A stretch of DNA of 64,000 bases from Flavobacterium sp. Leaf82. Its GTDB lineage: Bacteria > Bacteroidota > Bacteroidia > Flavobacteriales > Flavobacteriaceae. Positions 28,184 to 36,224 of the stretch are shown one piece after another. The DNA lies in contig NZ_LMMA01000033.1 in NCBI RefSeq assembly GCF_001422725.1, positions 186,001 to 250,000 of the forward strand, given 5' to 3'. Position numbers and translations under genes: made by a program. The notes under the pieces were generated by a model. The model saw only the letters and a program-made list of their open reading frames with translations. It ran no database searches and was not told the DNA's origin. Position 1 is the first letter of the stretch, and the number at the start of each line of letters is the position of its first letter.

Positions 28184-28926
28184 TGATATATAAAACGATA
28201 ATTATTGAAGACGAAAACAGGCTGAGAGAAGCCTTATCGATTATGCTGGAAATGGTAGCTGGAGATACGATACAAATCATTGGATATGCTGAAAGCGTTG
28301 AAGAAGCTAAAAAAATGATAGACAGGCTCAAACCTGATTTGGTTTTTATGGACATTATGCTCAAGGACGGAACCGGATTTGAAGTTTTACAGCAAATTAC
28401 CTTCAATTCTTTTCATCTTATTTTTACCACAGCTTATGAACAACATGCCGTAAATGCTTTTAAATACAGCGCTGTAGATTATTTGCTAAAACCAATCGAT
28501 GCGCAGGAACTTAAAACCGCAATCGATCGCATAGCTGTTTTAAAGGCAAGAATGCTGGAAAAAGAACAAATTAGCGAACTGCATACTAATCTTTCTAAAA
28601 CATCGGACAGGATTGTATTGCCTACACTCGAAGCGATGTATGTGGTTAAATTAGAGCAAATCATCAGGTGTGAAACTTCAGGGTCATATACTACTTTTTT
28701 TCTCAAAGATGGTAGGAAAATAATGGTTTCTAAACCTTTAAAAAATTATGAAGACATTTTATTACCGCCTGTATTTTTTAGGGTTCACCAATCGCACCTC
28801 ATCAATGTAAATGCCATTTTAAGTTATTCGAGGGAAGGAATGATTCATATGAACGATAAATCAGTTGTACCCATTTCCAGAGGCAAAAAAGAACATTTTT
28901 TTAAATTAATGAAAGACGAATTGTGA
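28183..28926 (+). CDS. LytTR-family response regulator
   Basis: 247 residues from the ATG at 28183 that overlaps the kinase stop; this start removes a spurious 11-residue extension. The receiver has acidic IIEDENR, phospho-acceptor Asp57 in FMDIMLKDG, and YLLKPID with the Lys. The C-terminus is a LytTR DNA-binding domain: EAMYVVKLEQIIRCETSGSYT, KNYEDILLPPVFFRVHQSHLINVNAI, RGKKEHF. It will act on a direct-repeat site upstream of its targets. The typical Bacteroidota partner of a TPR-LytS kinase. Confidence 0.92.
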   Translation: MIYKTIIIEDENRLREALSIMLEMVAGDTIQIIGYAESVEEAKKMIDRLKPDLVFMDIMLKDGTGFEVLQQITFNSFHLIFTTAYEQHAVNAFKYSAVDYLLKPIDAQELKTAIDRIAVLKARMLEKEQISELHTNLSKTSDRIVLPTLEAMYVVKLEQIIRCETSGSYTTFFLKDGRKIMVSKPLKNYEDILLPPVFFRVHQSHLINVNAILSYSREGMIHMNDKSVVPISRGKKEHFFKLMKDEL

Positions 28927-29057
28927 TTTTTTACAAGCACATTACAAGATAAGTACTCAAGTGCAACAAATACCAATTTAAAGTCGCTAACGACAAAGTC
29001 TATATTGGCGGATTATTTGTTAGTGTATATTTTTGGGGCATATAAATAAAAAGCACC

Positions 29058-29387
29058 ATGAACAACAAAACCTTATCAATCCTGAGCTACATCACCATTA
29101 TTGGCTGGATTGTAGCCTTCGTAAAAAGCAAAGATGTAACTCCAAAAAGCGATCTTGTAATCTATCATTTAAAACAAGGCTTCGGCATTTTTTTACTTTC
29201 ATTAATCACAAACATTATCCTTTCTGTAGTAGTATCAATAGTGCCTGCATTATTTTTTCTGTCATATGTGGGATATGCGATTTTAATTTTATGGATTTTC
29301 GGAATAATTAATGCTGCAAATGAGCAAAAAAAGCCAATTCCGGTAATTGGAAAAATATTCGAAAATAAGTTTGATTTTGTAAACTAA
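29058..29387 (+). CDS. DUF4870/TIC20-like membrane protein
   Basis: 109 residues with three hydrophobic segments. 'LSILSYITIIGWIVAFV', 'YHLKQGFGIFLLSLI' and 'WIFGIINAANEQKKPIPVIGK' match the common pattern of DUF4870-type proteins, which end in a short motif 'G..k.iP.iG...'. Small inner-membrane protein of unknown role. It lies 131 bp after the LytTR regulator. TATATTTTTGG just upstream is promoter-like. Confidence 0.75.
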   Translation: MNNKTLSILSYITIIGWIVAFVKSKDVTPKSDLVIYHLKQGFGIFLLSLITNIILSVVVSIVPALFFLSYVGYAILILWIFGIINAANEQKKPIPVIGKIFENKFDFVN

Positions 29388-29845
29388 TTTTAGCCTGAAG
29401 TTTTTATTTTTTTTGAATAGAATAGCATTCACAATCCGTTTTTTAAACATATAATTTGTGAATATTAAAAACCGGACCTTTTCATTTATTTAACTTGTAA
29501 AGAAGGTTTGTGCTTTTATAAAAAATGTTCCGTTTAGTTTTAGATTTTAAAAGAGATCGTTTTTATAAACTGTCTCTTTTTTTTTATAAATAAGTAATTA
29601 ATTAAAAAAAAGTCTGAATTGAGGCGCTTGATTGTTTTGTAACTTTTTGACATTAAGTGTTTTAATGTAGTGTATTGAAATTCTAATGTTATTCTAATGT
29701 AGCAGCGAAAATTTAAATTTAAATTGCGCGCTTGTACATTTTTTAGAGAAGAATCACTTAAAATCATGATGGTTTTCTATAACAAAAAATAGAATTAAAC
29801 AATCCTTTTTTTCTTTGATTTTATCTAATTATATAACTTTTGATC
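29388..29845. other. Intergenic region with a terminator
   Basis: 458 bp of AT-rich DNA with one terminator hairpin (29549-29586) and no supportable gene. Confidence 0.5.
29549..29586 (+). terminator. Putative rho-independent terminator
   Basis: AAAAGAGA / TCTCTTTT pairing with a 16-nt loop followed by a long T run. Stem is A/T-rich, so moderate confidence. Confidence 0.55.
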
Positions 29846-30250
29846 ATGCTGAATAAAATTAAAAATAGTCTTTTTTGTAAATGCCTTCAGGTGTTACTAA
29901 TTGGCTACTTTCTAATGAGCAGTATTAATATATCAAGTAGTGTTAGCCGAATAATAAATGATAATTCAGAAACGCATTCCGTTAAGGGAATTACCTGCAA
30001 TTTGCTTAAAAAAATCTTCAAATGCGATGGTATTCCCGAAGAACTGGATGACTATCAAACTAAAGACACTAAAACTGCAAAACTGGCAAAAGGAAGTTTT
30101 TTGTTAGATTATTTAATTCCACATCATGCTTCGATAACGCCATTATACTTTTTAATAAGTTCAAAAGGGAAAAACCATATTGGCAACCCTGTTTTTTCGT
30201 TTGGATTTTACGGAAAAATACATTTAAGACCACCTCGTACTATTTTATAA
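29846..30250 (+). CDS. Uncharacterised small exported or anchored protein
   Basis: 134 residues from the ATG at 29846. The N-terminus, LQVLLIGYFLMSSINISSSVS, is a signal peptide or membrane anchor. The rest is polar with three Cys (LFCKC, ITCNLLKKIFKC), ending in Gly/Phe-rich FSFGFYGKIHLRPP. Not recognised. It lies 101 bp upstream of, and co-directional with, the ABC-HlyD-TolC operon and may belong to it, but there is no proof that it is a substrate. Confidence 0.5.
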   Translation: MLNKIKNSLFCKCLQVLLIGYFLMSSINISSSVSRIINDNSETHSVKGITCNLLKKIFKCDGIPEELDDYQTKDTKTAKLAKGSFLLDYLIPHHASITPLYFLISSKGKNHIGNPVFSFGFYGKIHLRPPRTIL

Positions 30251-30351
30251 ATGCTTAATTTTGATAGGAGTAGATAAAATCTATAATCCTTTGTATGGTA
30301 TTTACCGTATATTAATGTCTAATATTAATCTTGTATTTATACTATAAATTC

Positions 30352-32007
30352 ATGACACCATTAAAACGTTTTTTTAATTTACTTGCGCTTGATAAGCGTG
30401 ACGTATATCAAATTATATTTTACGCCGCATTTGGCGGTATTGTAAATCTTTCTCTGCCTTTGGGAATTCAGGCGATTATTAATTTTATTCAAAGCGGTCA
30501 AGTCAGCGTTTCCTGGGTTGTACTGGTTTTTCTGGTAACTGTGGGTGTTGGTTTTGGCGGTGTTCTGACTATTTTACAACTCCGAATTGTTGAAAACCTG
30601 CAGCAGCGAATTTTTGTGCGATCTTCATTTGAATTCGCTTACAGAATGCCTTTAATTAAATTTAAAGAAATGTATTCTGAATATGCGCCTGAAAAAGCCA
30701 ACCGATTTTTTGATACGCTAATGGTTCAAAAAGGAACTGCAAAACTGCTTTTAGACTTTTGTACTGCTTTTTTGCAAGTAGGTCTGGGGATAATTTTATT
30801 GGTTTTATACCATTCCTTTTTTACGGTAATTGGTCTTTTGTTTATCGTTATTTTATATATCATTTTTAAATTTTCGTATAAAGATGGTTTAGAAACAAGT
30901 CTTAACGAATCTAAGTTCAAATATAAAGTTGCTGCCTGGATTCAGGAAATTGCACGTAACCGCGAAAGTTTCCGTAGAAAAGGCGGGTTCGAATATGCCT
31001 TAAATAGAAATGACGGTTATGCCAGCGAATATGTAAATAATCGTGAAAAGCATTTTCAGGTAATGAAAAAGCAATACATTCAGCTTACTATTTTTAAAGT
31101 TATTGTTACGGCTGCTCTTTTGTCGATTGGTGGTTTTCTGGTAATTCACCATCAAATGAACATTGGGCAGTTTGTGGCAGCAGAAATTGTTATTGTATTA
31201 CTGATCAATTCGGTAGAAAAAATAATCTTTGGGTTAGAATCTTTTTATGATGTTCTGACTTCGGTAGAGAAAATTGGTCAGGTTACAGATATGGAGATTT
31301 CTGGTATTCCGCAAACCTCAGCCGTAAGCAATACCGGAATTAATATCGAGACAGAAAGCATTGCTTATAATTATCCTAATCACAATAAAAAGTCACTTAA
31401 AAACATCAACCTTAAAATATCTCAGGGAGAGAAAATTATATTAAAAGGAACAAACGGTGCAGGAAAAAGTACGTTGTTGCGTTTACTTTCAGGCTTGCTT
31501 GAACCGGAAAGTGGTGACATGTATGTTACTGATAATTATATGAACCGCCTTAACGAAGATACTTACAGAGAACAGGCGGGAACATTTTTGCAGGGTGATA
31601 CACTTTTTGCGGGTACGATTAGAGAAAATATTCTATTTGGCAATCAAACCATTAATAATGATGATCTAAAATGGGCGCTTGATAATGTATGTCTTACGCC
31701 GTATATCAAAACTTTTCCTAACGGACTTGAAAATCAGATTCATCCGGGCGGAAGTGAACTTTCGGCATCAGATATTCAAAAAATTCTGTTGGCGCGAAGT
31801 ATTGTCCATAAACCTAATATATTATTCCTGGAAGATCCTGTTGATAAAATGGACGAACTGACTTCGAATAAAATAGTTGATTTTTTACTTTCTGAAGAAA
31901 ATAACTGGACGGTAATTATTACTTCTAAAAATGATATCTGGAAGAATAAATGCGACCGTATGATAACGATTGATGATGGAAAAATTATTAACGACATAAA
32001 GCTTTAA
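30352..32007 (+). CDS. ABC transporter, type I secretion-like, with degenerate ATPase
   Basis: 551 residues from the ATG at 30352. Membrane domain with five to six segments to about residue 320, then one nucleotide-binding domain. Walker A is intact (LKGTNGAGKSTLLRL, about 363-377) and the Q-loop is FLQGDTLF. However, the signature is ELSASDIQ where LSGGQ is expected, the Walker B end is FLEDPVDKMD where LDEATSALD is expected (Asp and catalytic Glu exchanged), and the H-loop reads IITSKND, without His. No C39 peptidase domain. It is followed within 2 bp by HlyD and TolC genes, so it belongs to a tripartite exporter. Confidence 0.85.
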   Translation: MTPLKRFFNLLALDKRDVYQIIFYAAFGGIVNLSLPLGIQAIINFIQSGQVSVSWVVLVFLVTVGVGFGGVLTILQLRIVENLQQRIFVRSSFEFAYRMPLIKFKEMYSEYAPEKANRFFDTLMVQKGTAKLLLDFCTAFLQVGLGIILLVLYHSFFTVIGLLFIVILYIIFKFSYKDGLETSLNESKFKYKVAAWIQEIARNRESFRRKGGFEYALNRNDGYASEYVNNREKHFQVMKKQYIQLTIFKVIVTAALLSIGGFLVIHHQMNIGQFVAAEIVIVLLINSVEKIIFGLESFYDVLTSVEKIGQVTDMEISGIPQTSAVSNTGINIETESIAYNYPNHNKKSLKNINLKISQGEKIILKGTNGAGKSTLLRLLSGLLEPESGDMYVTDNYMNRLNEDTYREQAGTFLQGDTLFAGTIRENILFGNQTINNDDLKWALDNVCLTPYIKTFPNGLENQIHPGGSELSASDIQKILLARSIVHKPNILFLEDPVDKMDELTSNKIVDFLLSEENNWTVIITSKNDIWKNKCDRMITIDDGKIINDIKL

Positions 32008-32009
32008 TC

Positions 32010-33365
32010 ATGCTCAACATATCTAAAGATAATAATATACTTATAACGCCCGGACAATACAAATCTATTACCAGCGTGGCCAGAAGACCACACTATAAAA
32101 TTTTAAACAGGATTATTGTCGGATTTTTAATATTTGCTTTTGCCTGTCTTTTTCTTCCGTGGACTCAGAATATTTCAGGAAGCGGATCTGTTACGACTTT
32201 AAAACCGGACCAAAGACCACAAACGGTTCATAATGCTATTGCAGGAAGAGTCGAAAAATGGTTTGTAAAAGAAGGTGATTATGTAAAAAAAGGCGATACG
32301 ATTCTTTTTATTTCAGAAACTAAAGAAGATTATCTGGATCCTAATTTGGTAGGAAATACGAAAGATCAGGTCGATGCCAAAAAAATGGCTGTTGAATCGT
32401 ATGGAGATAAAGTAAGTTCGCTGGATGTTCAGGCAAAATCGCTAAATACTGAAAGGGAATTAAAGCTGCAACAGGCGCAGAATAAAATAAAGCAAGCCCA
32501 GCTGAAAATAAAAAGTGACAGTATGGATCTTGAAGCGATTAAAACGCAGTTAAGAATCGCCCAAACACAATTTACCCGTTCGACTGCACTTAACAAAGAA
32601 GGTTTAAAACCACTTACAGATGTCGAGCAGAAAAAACTAAAACTGCAGGAATCTGAAGCTTATATCATCACACAGCAAAATAAATTGTTAAGCAGTAAAA
32701 ATGAGCTTATAAATGCCAGAGTTGAAATTAACCGAATTACGGCTGAATACTCTGAGAAAATTTCGAAATCAAGAAGTGATAAGTTCACCGCTTTAAGTAC
32801 ACAATATGATACGGAAGCCCAGGTTAATAAATTACAGAACCAATATGTAAATTATAGCATGCGAAATGGAATGTATTATATTACAGCACCACAAAGCGGC
32901 TACATAAATCGTGCTTTATTGACCGGTCTTGGTGAAACAATAAAAGAAGGAACGCCAATAGTTAGCATAATGCCTGCAGATTATGATATTGCGGTAGAAA
33001 CTTATGTGGATCCAATCGATCTTCCTCTGGTACATCGTGGTGCAGGAGTTAGGGTTTGGTTTGACGGATGGCCAAGAATTGTATTTTCTGGATGGCCGGG
33101 ATTGTCGTACGGAACTTTTGGAGGTAAAGTTGTGGCTATCGAGAACTTTATAAGTGCCAACGGAAAGTACAGGGTTCTAATTGCCCCGGATGGTAATAAA
33201 GAAGAAAAATGGCCAAAAGAACTGAGCATAGGAGCCGGTGCGCAAAGTATTGCCTTGCTGGAAACCGTATCAGTTTGGTATGAAATATGGCGTAACTTAA
33301 ATGGTTTTCCGCCTAATTATTACAAGTCTGAAGCGAAAGAAGAAAAAGGAAAGGAGAAAAAATAA
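32010..33365 (+). CDS. HlyD-family membrane fusion protein
   Basis: 451 residues. One N-terminal membrane anchor (IVGFLIFAFACLFLPW, about 36-52), a lipoyl half (AGRVEKWFVKEGDYVKKGDTILFI), a long coiled-coil hairpin of about 110-270 (KLQQAQNKIKQAQLKIKS and similar), the second lipoyl half (ITAPQSGYINRALL) and a beta-barrel. It bridges the ABC transporter in the inner membrane and the TolC-like outer-membrane channel encoded next to it. Confidence 0.9.
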   Translation: MLNISKDNNILITPGQYKSITSVARRPHYKILNRIIVGFLIFAFACLFLPWTQNISGSGSVTTLKPDQRPQTVHNAIAGRVEKWFVKEGDYVKKGDTILFISETKEDYLDPNLVGNTKDQVDAKKMAVESYGDKVSSLDVQAKSLNTERELKLQQAQNKIKQAQLKIKSDSMDLEAIKTQLRIAQTQFTRSTALNKEGLKPLTDVEQKKLKLQESEAYIITQQNKLLSSKNELINARVEINRITAEYSEKISKSRSDKFTALSTQYDTEAQVNKLQNQYVNYSMRNGMYYITAPQSGYINRALLTGLGETIKEGTPIVSIMPADYDIAVETYVDPIDLPLVHRGAGVRVWFDGWPRIVFSGWPGLSYGTFGGKVVAIENFISANGKYRVLIAPDGNKEEKWPKELSIGAGAQSIALLETVSVWYEIWRNLNGFPPNYYKSEAKEEKGKEKK

Positions 33366-33366
33366 G

Positions 33367-34764
33367 ATGAAAAACATAGTAAAATTGTTTTCCTTTTTAT
33401 TTCTATTTGGATTTTCTACATCTTATAGTCAGGATTTTAATAAAGAGGAATTAAGTTACAGCGAATTTTTGGGATATGTAAAAAAGTATCATCCGCTGGT
33501 AAAACAAGCCAATCTTGAAGTAAGCAGCGCTCAGGCAATGCTTATGGCTGCACGTGGCGGATTTGATCCAAAAATTGAAGTAGATTATAATAAAAAAGAG
33601 TTTAAAGGAACTGAATATTATTCGTTATTAAACAGCAGTTTTAAGATTCCAACCTGGTATGGTGTCGAAATTAAAGCGGGTTTTGACCAAACGGACGGAC
33701 AATATTATAACCCACAAAATCGTACTCCTGAAGCAGGATTAACTTCTTTGGGAGTTAACGTTGCCTTAGGTCAGGGAATGTTTATCAACCAGCGAATGGC
33801 TGATGTCAGAGAAGGAAAATTGCAGATAAAATTAAGTGACGCGCAGCGAAAACTACGAGCAATCGAAGTTTTGTACAAAGCGAGCGAAGCTTATTTTGAA
33901 TGGAGAAAAAGTTACAACGAAGCAGAACTTTATAAAAGTTATCTGGGGTTTGCCAGTACGCGTTTTGCAGGTGTAAAAAAGCTGATAGAATATGGAGATT
34001 CTCCTGCAATAGATAGCGTCGAAGCCGGAATTACGGTTAGAAACAGGGAACTGAATGTAGAAAACGGAAATCTGAAACTGGCAAAAGCTAAACTTAATCT
34101 TTCTAATTATTTATGGATCGAAAGTGTTCCGGTTGAATTGGAAGATAATGTAAAACCGGAACAAAATTTAATTCAGACACTTGAAGAAACGCTAAAAACC
34201 TCAGCAATGATGGTAAATTCAGAAACATTGGAAACACATCCTAAAATTCAGGCTCTGGAAACTAAAATGTCTATGCTTGAAATTAACCGACAGTTAAAAG
34301 CAAATTCATTGCTGCCAAAGATAAACGTGGGATACAATTATATTTCTGAGCCCTCTTATTTTGATTCTTTTAATGCCGATGATTACAAGTTTAATATTGA
34401 TTTTAGTATTCCAATTTTTCTAAGAAAGGAACGCGGAGGTTTGAAACTGGCAAAATTGAAAATTCAGGATTTAAAGTTTGATATCGATCAGCAGAGACTG
34501 GAGCTTAAAAACAAAATCAAAGCACAGCAAACTGAAATTGCATCACTAAAAAGACAAAAAGCGGTTATAGATAATCTGGTCAAAGATTATATGACGATGC
34601 TAAATTCAGAAGAAAAACTATTTTCGTTTGGCGAAAGTTCTATTTTCCTGATCAATTCACGCGAAAATAATCTGGTTAGTGCAAAACTTTCTCAGATTAG
34701 TATCGAGAATCAGTTTTATATTTCGAATGCTGAGTTGTATAAAATACTGGCAAATCCGGATTGA
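33367..34764 (+). CDS. TolC-like outer-membrane efflux protein
   Basis: 465 residues from the ATG at 33367, one base after the HlyD stop; this gives a normal signal peptide ending at TSYSQ, while an upstream start would add an unlikely basic stretch. Long helical repeats with the pattern YHPLVKQANLEVSSAQAML near the N-terminus and a second half repeating it (THPKIQALETKMSMLEI, PKINVGYNY) are typical of the outer-membrane factor family. Third gene of the secretion operon. Confidence 0.88.
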   Translation: MKNIVKLFSFLFLFGFSTSYSQDFNKEELSYSEFLGYVKKYHPLVKQANLEVSSAQAMLMAARGGFDPKIEVDYNKKEFKGTEYYSLLNSSFKIPTWYGVEIKAGFDQTDGQYYNPQNRTPEAGLTSLGVNVALGQGMFINQRMADVREGKLQIKLSDAQRKLRAIEVLYKASEAYFEWRKSYNEAELYKSYLGFASTRFAGVKKLIEYGDSPAIDSVEAGITVRNRELNVENGNLKLAKAKLNLSNYLWIESVPVELEDNVKPEQNLIQTLEETLKTSAMMVNSETLETHPKIQALETKMSMLEINRQLKANSLLPKINVGYNYISEPSYFDSFNADDYKFNIDFSIPIFLRKERGGLKLAKLKIQDLKFDIDQQRLELKNKIKAQQTEIASLKRQKAVIDNLVKDYMTMLNSEEKLFSFGESSIFLINSRENNLVSAKLSQISIENQFYISNAELYKILANPD

Positions 34765-34800
34765 TTCTAATACTTGGATCTAAATATATAAAAAATAAAA

Positions 34801-34834
34801 AAGCCTGTAAGATTAATATTTACAGGCTTTTTTT
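34801..34834 (+). terminator. Rho-independent terminator
   Basis: AAGCCTGTAA / TTACAGGCTT hairpin with a T run, ending the ABC-HlyD-TolC operon. Confidence 0.85.
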
Positions 34835-34860
34835 AGCGTTTATGAAATAGAGAATTCGTT

Positions 34861-35004
34861 TTATAAGGTGTTTAGATTTTGTTTGCTTTTATTTATTTCA
34901 ATGCTGTTCTTTTCATTTGCCCTCGATGAAATCGATTTTGTTATTGCTTTTTTATCGGATGTTCTGGCACTTGAAACATTGTTTTTGTTATTTAAAGTAT
35001 TCAT
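34861..35004 (-). CDS. Possible 47-residue polar peptide
   Basis: An ATG at 35004-35002 opens 47 codons to a TAA at 34861-34863: highly polar, Asn/Ser/Lys-rich, no hydrophobic segment and no Cys (starts MNTLNNKNNVSSARTSDKK). It lies between two terminators, so it has its own transcription if real. No similarity can be claimed. The neighbouring peptide-type exporter makes a secreted peptide conceivable, but this is guesswork. Confidence 0.3.
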   Translation of the reverse strand: MNTLNNKNNVSSARTSDKKAITKSISSRANEKNSIEINKSKQNLNTL

Positions 35005-35105
35005 AATGAAATTTTTAAATTATTATTCTTCAAATGTAGCGGTTTAAAAACACATTATGTTACAATATTTGGTTTCTTAATTTGTATTATTTTAATTAGT
35101 GTATA

Positions 35106-35141
35106 AAAAACGGGAAGATATTAAAATACCTTCCCGTTTTT
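35106..35141. terminator. Bidirectional terminator at the end of the particle cluster
   Basis: AAAAACGGGAAG / CTTCCCGTTTTT, strong GC stem with T runs in both directions. It marks the downstream boundary of the baseplate-holin operon. Confidence 0.85.
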
Positions 35142-35143
35142 TT

Positions 35144-35614
35144 TTATTTTTCTATATGAAATTTTGGATCTATCGTAATTAAAAGTCTTTTAAAGAGTTG
35201 TATTAATCGATCTCTTATCGATTTGAGGATCAGTGTCATTGCGTCGAAATTTTCTACTTCTTTTTTTGTCTTTATTGCAATAATATTGCTGATTATCGAA
35301 ATTCCGTCACTCACTATTAATAAGTCCATTACTACGGTTACAAACCATTTAAAGTTGTAATTGAGTCCTATACTCATTAATGCCAATGCAGTAGGAATTA
35401 ACAATACGGCTAATTTGGATACAAATCCCAAAGCCAATTTTTTAAAACTAAAAGCGTTACTTAATACTATGGTTTTGATAATGCCTAAAAAAGTATCAAT
35501 TACCATCAGGTAAAACAGTACTTTAACAATTTCTATATCCATTTCTAAGTAAATAAAAATTCCGTAAAGCAATAGTTTCATTTCGTTTGAGTATTCTGAA
35601 ATTTTATGCATCAT
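35144..35614 (-). CDS. Phage holin-family protein
   Basis: 156 residues. After a short amphipathic start there are three to four membrane segments: IVKVLFYLMVIDTFLGIIKTIV with the conserved Asp in the first, LAVLLIPTALALMSIGL, and VVMDLLIVSDGISIISNIIAI. This matches the Phage_holin_4 (toxin secretion/phage lysis holin) family, including D-T-x-x-G-x-x-K in the first helix. Last gene of the baseplate operon. It would permeabilise the inner membrane to release the lysin and the particles. Confidence 0.8.
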   Translation of the reverse strand: MMHKISEYSNEMKLLLYGIFIYLEMDIEIVKVLFYLMVIDTFLGIIKTIVLSNAFSFKKLALGFVSKLAVLLIPTALALMSIGLNYNFKWFVTVVMDLLIVSDGISIISNIIAIKTKKEVENFDAMTLILKSIRDRLIQLFKRLLITIDPKFHIEK

Positions 35615-35630
35615 CGGTTTTTGTAGGTTA

Positions 35631-36095
35631 TTAATCTTCTATTATAGATTTTTGGGCATGATCAAAATCAATTACGCCAAGTAAGTTGGTAAATCTCTTT
35701 CCTAAAATCGATAGTGTTTTGTCTCTTTCATTTTCGCCTAAATTATCGCTTATGGTTTCCTGAACAGCGCCAAACTTATTTGTTGAAGATTCCATAATAA
35801 AATTATCATTTAGTAATGCTCCGCCTATCATGTTTCCGCTTATGTCAATGGATAAACTAATTTTTCTTAAATAGCCTAAAAATCCTTTCCATTTGATTGC
35901 GGCATATATAAAACAAATAGGATAAATGCCTAACGAACAAATTAATGCAAATAAAAAAAGTATCCATTCTATGTAATGTTTTTTCGAAATAAAGCGGGTT
36001 GTAAGTAATAAGATTGCTATTGGAAGCATTGTTAGAATTGTTATCAAAAGCCATAACAGTGCTAAAGCTGTAAAAATAAATTTTACAATTTTCAT
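35631..36095 (-). CDS. Small membrane protein beside the holin
   Basis: 154 residues with three hydrophobic segments in the first 85 residues and a soluble C-terminus with acidic and Asn-rich sequence (SIEDNLGENERDKTLS-like end, here SDNLGENERDKTLS). Not recognised. It precedes the holin by 16 bp and so may be a holin partner or antiholin; this is inferred only from position. Confidence 0.5.
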   Translation of the reverse strand: MKIVKFIFTALALLWLLITILTMLPIAILLLTTRFISKKHYIEWILFLFALICSLGIYPICFIYAAIKWKGFLGYLRKISLSIDISGNMIGGALLNDNFIMESSTNKFGAVQETISDNLGENERDKTLSILGKRFTNLLGVIDFDHAQKSIIED

Positions 36096-36129
36096 ATATA
36101 TTTTTTTGGGTTTAGTGATTTAGGTAGAT

Positions 36130-36160
36130 AATCTTTTGGGGTTTTAAGCCCCAAAAGATT
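36130..36160. repeat. Strong hairpin between fibre and lysis genes
   Basis: Perfect AATCTTTTGGGG / CCCCAAAAGATT with a 7-nt loop. There is no T run in either direction, so it could be an RNA processing or attenuation structure that sets the ratio of structural to lysis transcript. Confidence 0.5.
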
Positions 36161-36224
36161 GTTAGATATTTTTTTTGAATTTTTCAATCCAAAGTCTAGA
36201 CGTTAATAGTATCGGTTAATTTTT

